A DNA stretch of 64,000 bases from Siphonodentalium dalli. Its lineage: Eukaryota > Mollusca > Scaphopoda > Gadilida > Siphonodentaliidae. Location: assembly GCA_032622095.1 (NCBI GenBank), contig CP136061.1, positions 201,368,244-201,432,243 of the forward strand. The letters are read 5' to 3'. Positions 32,429-42,658 of the stretch are shown piece by piece (positions within the stretch are counted from its first letter, which is position 1; each line of letters opens with the position of its first letter). The notes under the pieces are model-generated. The model was not told the origin of the DNA. It worked only from the letters and a program-made list of their open reading frames with translations, and did no database searches. Made by a program: the position numbers and the translations under genes.

Positions 32429-32682
32429 AAGCCTTGAAATAGTGTGTCTGTCATTTGCAGAATGAGGTTCCCAGAGGGTGAATTTAGTGATGCTACCCCG
32501 CATAGCGGGCTAGCATCACCAAATTCACCCTCTGGGAACCTCATTCTGCTGAGATGTAAGCAGAATGAGGTCCCCAGAGGGTGAATTTGGTGATGCTAGC
32601 CTGCTATGCGGGGTAGCATCACTAAATTCACCCTATGGGGACCTCATTCTGCAAATGACAGACACACTATTTCAAGGCTTGC
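32429..32682. repeat. 254-bp double palindrome
   Basis: The outer arms gcaagccttgaaatagtgtg and complement enclose two complete palindromes of the AATGAGGTCCCC family (about 32456-32549 and 32560-32653) with an 8-bp centre, gagatgta. The whole unit is symmetric at two scales: each half folds on itself and the halves pair with each other. It is probably the most complete version of this family in the window. Confidence 0.75.
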
Positions 32683-32698
32683 AAACAGGATTCAGGGA

Positions 32699-33013
32699 CA
32701 AGCCTAGAGGTTTCAAATTGGGAGAAGTCACTTCTCCCAGTTTGGTTATTGGGGAGAAGTGGACTGTAATAAGGGAATAGTAACAATGACTGAATTTCAA
32801 TTTACACCCCAACATCGCCCTTCTATAACTATCATGCCACACAAGAGGCCATTTATAAAACCATTATAGTGACTAAGAAAAAACATAATCAGTAAATATA
32901 TTTTAAATATGCTGCTGGGACATATGGATACTGGTATATGAGAGAGGTCACTTCTCCCTGGGACAAAAATATTGAGAAGTGGCAAATTTTAGAAGATGTC
33001 ACCCTCTAGGCTC
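32699..33013. mobile_element. Candidate inverted-repeat element with GCCTAGAGG ends
   Basis: agcctagagg at the left and cctctaggct at the right are inverted, and the sequence ggagaagtcacttctccc just inside the left end is repeated inverted near the right end (gaggtcacttctccc). A related piece occurs at 44545-44600. Boundaries are tentative. Confidence 0.4.
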
Positions 33014-33429
33014 GTTCCTGGTGTGATCTATATCATTACTTTTGAGTTAGCCCATCAGACAATGATTCTGGGGAAAGGTGGAAAAATTTCACCCTGTGGT
33101 ATTATTGGGTCTGTACTTTTATTCAATTTGGGAAAATGTCCCACCCTGTTGTATTATTTGGTACTACATTTACATGTATATATACTGTACTGTTATTTTG
33201 GTTCTTATGTAGAGAGGCCTCCATTTATACTGTTAGGTCACTGGTTAGGTTGCATATTTCTTAAAGGGCACTCGCAGTGTGTATATATGCAAAAAAAATA
33301 AACGTCTGTGAAGGCAGAGAACATGAAGAAATAACTAACATTTCTTCTTTTATTCATTATTGAAAGTTCTCCAACAACGAAATTTTGCATGTTGAAACCA
33401 GTGTTATGTAAACAAAACTGCCACAATAA
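33014..33429. other. No gene seen
   Basis: Unassigned. A stretch around 33330-33420 (catgttgaaaccagtgttatgtaaacaaaac) is distantly similar to 34900-34960 and to the TTAA element at 49891-50386. Confidence 0.35.
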
Positions 33430-33566
33430 GGTCAAAGTAAATATTGTTAGGCCAATGTATTCTCTGATATATGCAAGGCTCCCTATGGGAGACTCTTCAT
33501 ATGAAAGAGAATGGATTCGCACATGGTTTCCACAAAATGTCTGGAAACTACAGGCATGGAAGGGTT
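33430..33566. mobile_element. Right half of a TTAA double-hairpin miniature element
   Basis: From ggtcaaagtaaatattgtta to catggaagggttaa, with only one of the two stem-loops. The right TTAA is intact. Confidence 0.6.
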
Positions 33567-34072
33567 AATGGCCTGGTTTATGAACCCATCCTACACCTTC
33601 ATTTTCCATATTGCAAATTTTTTTTTTATTATTTCTTGGATTATGATCATATTGACTAAAATATGAAGAAATTGGTTCAGAATAGTTTAAGGCTGAGTAT
33701 TTTCTTTTGTTTTCTCCTTTCTCTCCTTCTATTCCACTATTTAAACTGTTTTATGAAAAGAAATAACTTAGTTTATATTTTTAATATAAAAAAAATATAT
33801 CATGTTCAAAAATCTTTTGAAATTCATTTACAGTTAAATGTCTCACTGTTTGCTGATTGTTGAGGTGGTGATAACTCTTTTTAAATTTTTTTCTCTCTCC
33901 TGCTTCTACTTTCGTAATGTTCGTAACAAGGCTATAATATTAGCGTGGCCATATGTAGAATATTTGTGGATGCTGCTGTTCTACTGAATCGAACACTGAA
34001 TAATTCTTTGAAGCTTATATATTCCGATGTACAATACCCTGAAGGTAATATAGTATTTTATGTTTATTTACG
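33567..34072. other. No gene seen
   Basis: Very AT-rich with T and A runs. The frame at 33663-33863 is low-complexity and not called. Confidence 0.4.
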
Positions 34073-34525
34073 GGCTCAAAATATGGTGCTGGACTTTGCA
34101 GAATGAGGTCCCCAGAGGGTGAATTTAGTTACGCTACCATGCACAGTGGGCTAGCATCACCAAATTCATCCTCTAGGGACCTCATTCTGCATGACCTCAT
34201 CTGCTATGGGAGACCTAAACACAGATTTAAGTTCACAGATGGTGATGTGCACCCACTGGGCACCTCAATTATGCACTGGGGAACTAGAGATACAAAACTG
34301 AAAAAGAAAAAGAAAGTCTTTAAAGAAGTTTGTAAAGAAACTAAAAAATCTTGTTGATTTAATAATAAAGATACTTTCCAGAGAAGATGAGGCCCTAAGC
34401 AGAATGACATCCCCAGAGGGTGAATTTAGTGATGCTTACCCGTGGTGCGAGTTAGCGTCATTAAATTCACCCTCTGGGGACCTCAGTCTGCAAGTCTGCA
34501 AATGTCCAGCACCATATTTTGTGTT
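34073..34525. mobile_element. 453-bp element made of two palindromes with inverted outer ends
   Basis: The outer inverted ends CAAAATATGGTGCTGGAC (34077-34094) and its complement (about 34505-34522) bracket palindromes at 34098-34190 and 34395-34492. The spacer contains an A-rich stretch (aaaaagaaaaagaaagtc). It is the same family as 29757-30925. Confidence 0.65.
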
Positions 34526-35521
34526 CTTGTGTGTGTAAATGATTTTATAATTTTTGTTCTCAGTCTGCTCACTTTGAATGATCCATTATGACATTAATTG
34601 TTGATGATTATTTTACTTATTAAATTATTGATAATTGATCATTTATCTTTTTTCTGAAGTAACCCTCCCTGGATCAGATACCAGCAGAACATTCTGGTGT
34701 TGCTGACATACATGGTAGAGCATATGTCAAGTTTGGTCATTTGGGCAATCCAAATAAACCTGCTTAGCATTTCTTGAGTAAGAATTTGAATACCACGATT
34801 AGTCCGTCTACCCAAACATATACTGGGCACTTGGTTCAAGGGACCCAAGGTCCTCGCATTGGGTAAAACAACATGGCATGGATAAATAGATAAACTTTGT
34901 TCTTACATTCATTATCGATAGTTGTCTAAACTAAACTTTGCATGTCGAAACCATTGTTAAAGTGATGTGAAACACTCAGGTAGGGTGATCAAATAGAAAT
35001 GGAGCATAATCTTGCTCAAAGTAGTTATTTTTACGAATATTAATTCAAATTGACAACATGCACATTGTCATTAATTAAATGCAATAACTCTCGATGGCGA
35101 AATCATTTGTGCCTGTTTATTGCCGATAGTTCAGATGATGTTTTCTATGGTGTGGTATAGTCGATTTCTTTGAAATTTCCGGATGTATTAGTATAATGCT
35201 ATATTCCCCAGGTTGGCATAAAGCCTGAGTACTATCTTACCAGTATCTCGCACCCCCAACAAGTCCATAATATGTCTTTAAGTAAACAAAATGTTAGTGA
35301 TTTGTCAACAAACATCTCTAATTGTGTACTAAGTTAAATATTTTAGTCTGAATATAATTTTTTAAATATATTTGCTTTAACCTTTTCCAATGTTTACCAT
35401 CAAGTATTCATTATACTTTTGTATCATATTGGACTAATTGGACTTTTATCGGTAATTCCAATGTATCAGTATTGTTTGTTTACATAATGGTTTCATATGA
35501 AATCACATTATTTGAGAGTTA
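34526..35521. other. No gene seen
   Basis: Unassigned AT-rich sequence. The minus-strand frame at 34639-34848 has no recognised domain or splice context. Confidence 0.4.
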
Positions 35522-35525
35522 TTAA

Positions 35526-35765
35526 CCATTTAAGTGCCAGGGGCCGATCTCATCGGCCCTAAACCTACAAAATAAGTCTGTTAAAGAATATAAGAATAAA
35601 TTATTAAAATTGTAAAAAATTGTAAAAAAAAAAAAAAAAAAAATTGTTAGGCCAATGCATTCTCTTATATATGCGAGGCGACCTATGGTCGACTCGCATA
35701 TATAAGAGAATGCATTGGCACAGGGTATATGGGTTGATACAAAAATCGACCTGGCACTCAAAGGG
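35526..35765. mobile_element. TTAA-flanked single-hairpin miniature element with internal A tract
   Basis: TTAA lies at 35522-35525 and 35766-35769, with ends ccatttaagtgccagg and cctggcactcaaaggg. A run of 20 A (35624-35643) precedes the long stem-loop aatgcattctcttatatatg..complement. It combines the ends of the CAGTGCCAAG family with the stem of the double-hairpin family. Confidence 0.7.
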
Positions 35766-35769
35766 TTAA

Positions 35770-36140
35770 TAATGAAAATAAGAACAAAAGTCAATCTATT
35801 TTGTCATGTACTTGTTGATGATAGATGTTTTACAGACTTTTATGCTATATCACATGAACACACTTTGATGGCCTTGGGTCCCTTTAAAGCCCTGTAGCTG
35901 TTTGGACCCTGACATTTTGCAACATACCAGTCCTGAAAAGCTGCAGAAAGACTACTCAAGTCAAATAATTTAGAAAAATCGGGTTTTGACTTTTCTTCAA
36001 CATGGAACAATAAAGAGTGTTCCTTGTTAATCTATTTCTGATATTGATTGATATTTCCAGTATTTATCTACATGTTACCTATCTTTTCACTCCTTCCAAA
36101 TTATGTAGGCATAATATGGTGGTTCAAATGAGACACCTGT
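35770..36140. other. No gene seen
   Basis: Unassigned AT-rich sequence with no exon-like segment. Confidence 0.4.
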
Positions 36141-36327
36141 CTAACCATTTATATACTAAAGAATTCTCCCATTCAGTTATAAAAGTGCACATTGGAATGG
36201 TTTATTATTCATCTGGCGGGATTTTCAGGAAAAATAAGCAGACGAAGGTCGTTTGTTGAACTTATTATCTGAACATTTCCTGAGGGATAACTAATCATCA
36301 ATGAATATTTAGTATAGAAAGGACTAA
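36141..36327. mobile_element. Diverged copy of the 45179-45635 TTAA family
   Basis: From ctaaccatttatatactaaa through gaattctcccattcagttat to tttagtatagaaaggactaa; the TTAA at each end is mutated to CTAA. This copy has no insertion at the TA that is interrupted by a palindrome in 45179-45635. Confidence 0.5.
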
Positions 36328-36411
36328 GGCTAAAGAGACCCAGGCATTCACATGTGAACATGTGAAAAATCATCAACTTCTGTAAAACAACTATCAGCTA
36401 CAATGATATTA

Positions 36412-36836
36412 GATCATGCCACGGAGCTCTACTCTGGCTAACGCCCGTAGAGATCATATTCCACCAGTACAAAACCTTCAAACTTTTTGAAATTTTGATA
36501 GGGAACCTTATGAAGTTGAAAAAATAACGCGGGTGATATATTTTTTAGTTATTATCTGTTCGTTAATAATGTACTCCACTTTAGGTGAAGGACCTAACTC
36601 AAAATTTCACGATTTAAGTGACTTTTTGAGCGATTTTGCTTTGCGTCGCTTACAATTATGGAATTTCTCGTGGGTAATTAATTCAGTGTTTCAGATAATA
36701 ACTAAGAAATAAATATATTCCCCACATAATTTTTTCGACTTAATAAGGTTCCCTGTCAAAACTTTAAAAAGTTCCAAGGTTTTGTTCTGGTGGATCTCTA
36801 TGGGCATTAGCCAGAGAAAAGTTTCATGGCATGATC
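36412..36836. mobile_element. TA-flanked element with about 115-bp inverted repeats
   Basis: TA lies at 36410-36411 and 36837-36838. The ends GATCATGCCA and TGGCATGATC continue as long diverged arms sharing ctctggctaa, gagatc, ccacca(g/a)tacaaaacctt and agggaaccttat. Related short or partial copies occur at 47431-47499 and 47508-47775. It is non-coding and probably Tc1/mariner-mobilised. Confidence 0.7.
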
Positions 36837-37020
36837 TACAATATGTAAAAATAGACCAACTTTAAAACATTGGAAAATGTCAAGGCATTGAAAAATATTC
36901 TGAAAAATATATTTAGGCTCAAATATATGAATTACCTGCACAATTAGCTTTGTTGACAAATTACTGTTACAGTAATGTTTATATACCAATGGTTTCAACA
37001 TGGGGAAATATCATTATTAT

Positions 37021-37790
37021 ACCCCCTTTTTTTTTTAAAAGGGGGGTATACTGTTTTGCACCTGTCCGTCCATGCATCCGTCTGATGTCTGTTCATGTCA
37101 TAACTTGAACAGTAGTGCTGGGATCGCAATGAAATTTTGTATGGCTGTTCATTACTATGAGGGCATTCAATAGAGGGTTACATCGTTTTGTTCGGATTTT
37201 CCATTCTAGAGTTATTCAGCTTTGTTTATCTTGAAATGTTGGATTTTTGGTCTGTCTGGTGTCTGTTCATGCCATAACTTCAACAGTTGTGCTGGGATCT
37301 CAATGAAATTTGGTATGGATGTTCACTACTATGAGGACATTAAAAATAGGGTTCCATCATTTTTTTCGGATTTTCCCTTCTGGAGTTATTCATCTTTGTT
37401 TATCTGGAAATGTTGGCTTTTTGGTCCGTCTGGTGTCTGTTCATGTCGTAACTTCAACAGTTGTGCTGGGATCTCAATGAAATTTGGTATGGATGTTCAC
37501 TACTATGAGGACATTCAATAGAGGGTTCCATTGTTCTGTTCTGCTTTTCCGTTCTAGAGTTATTCATCTTTGTTTATCTGGAAATGTTGGTTGTTTGGTC
37601 CATCCAATGTCTGTTCAGCTCATAACTTGAACAGTAATGCTCGGATCTCAATGAAATTGTGTATGGATGTTCACCACTATGAGGACATTTAATGGCACAT
37701 TCAAATGTTTGTTTTGTTTTTATTGTTCTATATTTACTCATTTTTGTTTATATGAAAATGCTGGTGTTTGGGTCCATCTGTCTGAGTATA
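37021..37790 (+). repeat. Four tandem units of 174 bp behind a TATACCCCC hairpin
   Basis: The segment opens with an inverted pair, ttataccccctttttt and aaaaggggggtata. Units then start at 37088, 37262, 37436 and 37610 with tctgttcat and contain gctgggatctcaatgaaatt and tatggatgttcactactatg. The spacing is exactly 174 bp each time. Because 174 is a multiple of three, a repeated peptide appears in one frame. The last unit is more diverged. The same class with a different unit is at 41694-42470. Confidence 0.8.
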
Positions 37791-38004
37791 GCCCTCATAA
37801 GTTATAGATATGCCCACACGAGGTGGTATGCCACGAGGGGGTATGCACCGGACGACAGTCCATCTCTTGTTGGAGAATGAATTGTTTATATAGTCCATAT
37901 GAGAATATTTCCTGGTCTTGGTCTGAGTGGTAAACATTGCAATAATTGTTGACCTGTAATATTTCATGGGAGGGAAAGATTGTGAAATGAGTCACATAAT
38001 CCAA
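37791..38004. other. No gene seen
   Basis: Short unassigned interval with tandem-like ccacacgaggtggtatgccacgaggggg words. Confidence 0.35.
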
Positions 38005-38008
38005 TTAA

Positions 38009-38324
38009 CCTCTTTGCCGCTAAATGACGTTATGACATCTGGGCTGTTGACGTTATTGCCATTTTCCATAACGGGGAATATCACAAAAACCACAAAACTG
38101 ACTTAGTTGAAAGGCTAATATCGTGCACAATCATGGAACGTCATACACGGTTTGAAACTTTGAGATACAGTTATTCCAATGTACCAATCTCTGAGTTCCA
38201 GTTATGTATAAAGGCCTACTGCTAGTGTGCTGAAGTAGTAATATGAATTACCTGCACACGTGTAGCGCACGGCGTGCACTTTTACGTCCGTAATAGTTAC
38301 GGACGTCATATAGCTGCGAAGAGG
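38009..38324. mobile_element. TTAA-flanked element with CCTCTTTGCCGC ends
   Basis: TTAA lies at 38005-38008 and 38325-38328. The left end CCTCTTTGCCGCTAAATGAC is complemented by the right end (CCTCTTCGCAGCTATATGAC in complement). A perfect short palindrome, acgtccgtaatagttacggacgt, lies near the right end. It is a distinct family from the CCCTTT elements but uses the same target site. Confidence 0.75.
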
Positions 38325-38341
38325 TTAACACAGTGTATTAA

Positions 38342-38600
38342 CCCTTCCATGACTGGAGCTTCCTGAAATTTTGCGAAAACCCTGTGCCAATGCATTTTCT
38401 TATATATGCGAGTCTCCCATAAGGAACCTTGTATATATAAGAGAATACATTTGCCTAACAATATTTACCTTGTAAGCCAGTGTATTCTCTTATATACTAT
38501 ATAGTATGTGAGGCTCCTTATGGGAGACTCGCATATATAACAGAATGTGCTGGCACAGGATCTTTAATGCTGCACCAGTGCAGCTGTCGTCATTAAAGGG
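38342..38600. mobile_element. TTAA double-hairpin miniature element (opposite orientation)
   Basis: TTAA lies at 38338-38341 and 38601-38604, with ends CCCTTCCATGACTGGAGC and TCATTAAAGGG. Both TATATATGCGA stem-loops are present, one with an extra ctatatagt insertion. It lies 13 bp from the element at 38009-38324. Confidence 0.75.
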
Positions 38601-38604
38601 TTAA

Positions 38605-38935
38605 TGTGAGGTATAGTTATATAAAATGTCCCCATGTTGGCAGTTATTTGGACAACACATAACAAACAAATTTACTTTATTACCCTTATGGGCAGTATCA
38701 CAGATTTGGAGCAAAATGTGGACAATATATTTAAAACAATACATGGTGTATATGAGTCATGTATAATTATGCTTAAATTTAACTGACATAATCATCGTCA
38801 ACAAGTGTTGGGTAATAGGTATAATAAAGTTGAGCACACACTACGGAATATAACGCATTGATAAATGGACAATCATCGATTGATAATTATACTAGATTCA
38901 TAACTCATTCATTAGTATGGCTGTTAACCATTTCC
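38605..38935. other. No gene seen
   Basis: Unassigned AT-rich sequence. Confidence 0.4.
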
Positions 38936-39165
38936 AAGCCTGAGTTTAGTGTGCCTGTCATTTGCAGAATGAGGTCCCCAGAGGGTGAATTTAGTGATGC
39001 TATCCCGCATAGCAGGCTAGCATCACCAAATTCACCCACTGGGGACCTCATTCTGCATGGCCTCATCTGGTATGGGAGACACAGACTCAGATTCAAGTTC
39101 CCCAATGGTGAATATTGTGATGTACACCCATTGGGAACCTCGATTCTGCAATGTGTCATCCATAG
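38936..39165. repeat. Single palindrome of the AATGAGGTCCCC family with flanks
   Basis: The palindrome at about 38963-39056 is preceded by caagcctgagtttagtgtgc and followed by ggcctcatctggtatgggag and a second inverted piece (ccaatggtgaatattgtga). Frames on both strands encode near-identical peptides because the DNA is palindromic. Confidence 0.65.
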
Positions 39166-39630
39166 GTCGTTTGTTGAACTTATTGTCTGAACAGTTCCTT
39201 GGGATAACAGGGATAACTACTCATAAATGATGCTTTAGTATAGAAAGGATTAAATAGTGTTATATCACATGAAAGCCCTAGTATATCATTAAAAAAGCCA
39301 TTACATATTTCCTTATATCTCACTAGTGATGAATAGGAACATGCTTCGCGGGATATATAGCATTGTGCCAATAAAATTACCATGCGGACAAATAGTAATT
39401 GACGAGAAGTTACATTAGTAAATGTTAAGACAATAAGTTCAACAAATGGCCATAGTTCGTTTGTTGAATTTATTATCTGAACATTTCCCTCCAGTAAATT
39501 GGAATCCTTCTGCACTTAATGTTTCTGCTTATTTTCCCTGAAAACCCCTCCGGATGAATATAATCAAACATTTCAATGTAAACCTTTATAACTGAGTGGG
39601 AGAATCCATTTAGTATAGAAAGGGTTAAGA
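39166..39630. repeat. Fragments of the 45179-45635 TTAA family
   Basis: Pieces at 39166-39253 (ending gctttagtatagaaaggattaa) and 39466-39628 (ggagaatccatttagtatag to agggttaa) are in mixed orientation, with unassigned sequence between. Terminal TTAA is seen at 39250-39253 and 39625-39628. Confidence 0.5.
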
Positions 39631-39842
39631 GTTATGTTGTTGGAATGGTTGTGGGGGAAGAAGGACCAATTTGTAAGCACAATTTACCCTATTTGTAAGG
39701 ATGATTGGGAATTACCAAGATATCCAGTATTTCACACAATAAATTTCTGTAAGAGTTACAGATATTGAGTCTCCATTAATTAGACCCTCAACTCAACAGT
39801 GTCAATTTTCATCCTGAGCATATTTAAATAATATACTATTAA

Positions 39843-40126
39843 AGGGGTACTGTACACTAAATCCGCCCATTTCCTTACTAGTATATACTCAAAGCATATA
39901 TGCAACAAATGAATGAATTTGAGCCATGGATTAGTGCAAAATACACTGGTGTGCTCCATGAATGATGCAAACTATTATGGTAATTATAATGAAAATGAGT
40001 TTATGATATGAGTGTATTTTGCACTAATCCATGACTCAAATTCATTCATTTGTTGAATATATTCTGTTGAGTATAAAAGGAGATGGTCCCATGCATAAAT
40101 GGCTGGATTTAGTGTACAGTCCCTAT
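39843..40126. mobile_element. TTAA-flanked element with about 100-bp imperfect inverted repeats
   Basis: TTAA lies at 39839-39842 and 40127-40130. The ends share actgtacactaaatcc, and the arms continue through acaaatgaatgaatttgag and catggattagtgcaaaatac. The remaining central loop is short. Confidence 0.72.
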
Positions 40127-40349
40127 TTAAAGTTTAAATGCCCCTTCTGATTTGACTCCACAAATACACAAGCTGTACATCTTCGAACTTCTCTATAGTA
40201 CCCGAAAATAATAGGCTTAAACCTATTCATGGGATGTGTCAATGGTCATATATTGACGTCCAAACAAGCAGTCAATCAAGCATCCAAAAATTAAAATGTC
40301 AAATGATCACCAACGATAAAGATTGCTTTCTTAATTATAAGCTTATATT

Positions 40350-40363
40350 TTTATTATTTTATT
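40350..40363 (-). promoter_or_regulatory. Candidate polyadenylation signals (AATAAA twice)
   Basis: On the minus strand AATAAA occurs at 40363-40358 and 40355-40350, about 400 bp past the stop codon of the three-exon gene. If used, the 3' UTR would include the palindrome at 40533-40745. The sequence is AT-rich, so chance occurrence is possible. Confidence 0.3.
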
Positions 40364-40532
40364 ATTTTCCATGCTTTTTGGTGGTCTTCACGATGCCTTT
40401 GTATTACCAATTATGTCGCCTGAAAGTGATTTTTATTAGCCTGCTGAGCCAAAATATGGCCTAGAAATTTTTTAGTAATTTATGTCAAATCGGATGGGGC
40501 ATTTCAAATCAACAGAAAGGTGAAGTTGAATA

Positions 40533-40745
40533 CAGTAATGCTCTAAGTAAGCGACTTCTTAACCACAGCAGAATTATGGGTAACTTTTCAGGATTTAGTC
40601 GGAAATATGGCTTGTTGCCATTCATCGGAAAGCTCTCGGGGAGAGCTTTCCGATGAATGGCAACAAGCCATATTTCCGACTAAATCCTGAAAAGTTACCC
40701 ATAATTCTGCTGTGGTTAAGAAGTCGCTTACTTAGAGCATTACTG
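40533..40745. mobile_element. TA-flanked 213-bp near-perfect palindrome in a 3' UTR
   Basis: TA lies at 40531-40532 and 40746-40747. The arms are almost perfectly complementary from CAGTAATGCTCTAAGTAAGC to the centre gctctcggggagagc. It begins 16 bases past the stop codon of the minus-strand coiled-coil gene (40762-40764), so the transcript would carry a hairpin of about 100 base pairs if this is its 3' UTR. Confidence 0.85.
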
Positions 40746-40761
40746 TACCACACAAAATTGG

Positions 40762-40872
40762 TTATTTCAATGTGCAACTCCAGTTAATTGGATTGTATCG
40801 TAGTTTCTCATTCTCGACTCTGTAACCGGCTGACTTGTTCTCTCGATCAATGCTCCACTTCAGTTCCATCAG
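40762..40872 (-). CDS. Coiled-coil protein, last coding exon (exon 3)
   Basis: After acceptor TTTAATTTACAG the exon reads LMELKWSIDRENK onward for 36 residues to TAA. It continues in phase 0 from exon 2, which ends in a complete codon (GAT) at 45653. The sequence is highly charged and helical, ending in NEKLRYNPINWSCTLK; the NPINW motif near the C-terminus is distinctive but the family is not recognised. The intron between exons 2 and 3 is 4.8 kb and filled with repeats. Support is compositional and structural: codons free of stops, good splice sites and phase agreement. Confidence 0.65.
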   Translation of the reverse strand: MMELKWSIDRENKSAGYRVENEKLRYNPINWSCTLK

Positions 40873-40933
40873 CTGTAAATTAAAAAACCTTGTATAAATT
40901 GAGTTATATGGGAGCACATCATTTTAACCTTAA

Positions 40934-41477
40934 AGTCACAGAGGGCCTTCGTTATAGGTTAAAATTTAGAAATAACACTTACAAAATTATGAAAATTTCC
41001 TCAAGAATATACTAATAGTATAGTTAAGTATAATGATAGTATGAATGCGATATTTCTCATTAGCCGAGCGTTTGTGGATAAGCAGCACGTAAATAGTGAG
41101 CAATGAGCAAAACACTCAACACAGTGGCAATTTTTTATTCAACGCTGAAATCTTGAGAGGCGAGAATTAGCAAATGCTGTACTGGTATGTTGTAAACAAT
41201 TTGGGAGCATTTCTAACCTAAGTTCCTTTAGTTGGGTCTCCCTGGTGTTGAAAGTTTTGCTTATCTCATTATGTATTGTTTGTTTACAAAACTTGTCATT
41301 TGTTTACATAACACAGAGTACCACCTTGACAAAAACATGCAATACACACAATATTTATGATTTATTTATGGTATAATAACAAAGTTTGTCTGTAATATAA
41401 TATTCTTTCTGTTCATGACTGTTTTAACAGATGTGACTATTTTAACAGCAATCCCCACCACCAACGCTTACCCTATC
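40934..41477. mobile_element. Candidate diverged relative of the TTAA element at 49891-50386
   Basis: It opens with TTAA and AGTCACAGAGGGCCTTCG, resembling AGGCACGGGTGGCCTTCG. It contains the family words ttgtttacataacacag and gtgactattttaacagca and ends near TTAA 41478-41481. The termini are degraded, so the boundaries are uncertain. Confidence 0.4.
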
Positions 41478-41693
41478 TTAAACAGTGATAATATTATGCG
41501 TATCATAGAATATTAGGAAATAGAAGTTGAAAACACAAATTTTCGTGTTACCTCAATATTTGGAAATTCCAAATTTAGAATTATATCTAAAACTTATAAC
41601 TAAAAAATTGAGTTTCAGTTAGTTTTTACTCAAAATATCAAGGCTTTCAAGCTCAAAAGATCATAGTATAAATTTTGAGTTTGAATTTTTTAT

Positions 41694-42470
41694 ACCCCCC
41701 GCAACGAAGTTAGGGGGGGTATACTGGAGTCAGCTTGTCCGTTCGTCCGTCCGTCGGCGTCGTCCGTCCGTGGACACAAATTTGTCCAGAGTTTTTCTCA
41801 GTCGTTTTTTGATCAAGTTCCGTGAAACTTGGCACAGACATCAACCATCATGGGAACCTGTGCACCTGCGATTATGACGTCTGTCGGACTTTTTTTTTTG
41901 GAGTTATCCCCCCTTTTTCGACTTAGAAAATTTTCGCAACATGTATACTTTTGTCCGAGCTTTTATTCCTACATTTTTCGGTCAATTTTTTAAAACTTGG
42001 CACAGATATTTAGTACCATTGGAACTTGTGCACCTGCGATTATGACATCTGTCCGACATTTTTTGGTGGAGTTATCCCCCTTTTTCAACTTAGAAACTTT
42101 TTTTGCAACATGCATAATTTTGTCCGAGCTTTTATTCCTACATTTTTCGGTCAATGTTTTTTAATCTTGGCACTGATATTTAGTACCATGGGAACCTGTG
42201 CACCTGCGATTATGACGTCTGTCCGACATTTTTTTGTGGAGTTATTCCCCCTTTTCAACTTAGAAATTTTTTCACAACATACATAATTTTGTCCAAGCTT
42301 TTATTCCTACAATTTTCGGTCAATAGGTTTAAGATTAGGGTTATGGTTGTACACCTGCAATGGGAACTGTTATTTTATTATTTTAACTAAATGTTTACTG
42401 ACATGTGAAACATCTTAGTATTTTAAAAAGGGGGGTATCCGTAGTCCCATTGGGACAGTCACACCTCTAG
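41694..42470 (+). repeat. Tandem units of about 165 bp with TATACCCCCC hairpin ends
   Basis: The block starts with the inverted pair tataccccccgcaacgaagt..gggggggtata and a CCGTCCGTCCG run, then about three units beginning gggaacctgtgcacctgcga and containing tcctacatttttcggtcaat. It closes with aaaaggggggtatccgtagt. It is the same class as 37021-37790. Confidence 0.7.
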
Positions 42471-42654
42471 TTTAGTTGGTAATCATGTATATATTAAAGT
42501 TTTATATGTATGTATCATCTGAGATCTGTAAGAAGGCATCACTGTAATCTAACAGCATTGTAGATACATGTGCTGATAAATATTAGAAAAATGAAAGAGA
42601 ACATAGAAGTTGCAAAACTCAAAATATTGAAGGTTAAACATTTTTTTAGGACAA
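42471..42654. other. Short unassigned interval
   Basis: Nothing recognised between the tandem block and the TTAA element. Confidence 0.35.
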
Positions 42655-42658
42655 TTAA

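Noticed and set aside
37222-37521. 99-codon frame with an internally repeated peptide
   Set aside because: The repeat of 174 bp is divisible by three, so the peptide repeat is a direct consequence of the tandem DNA repeat.
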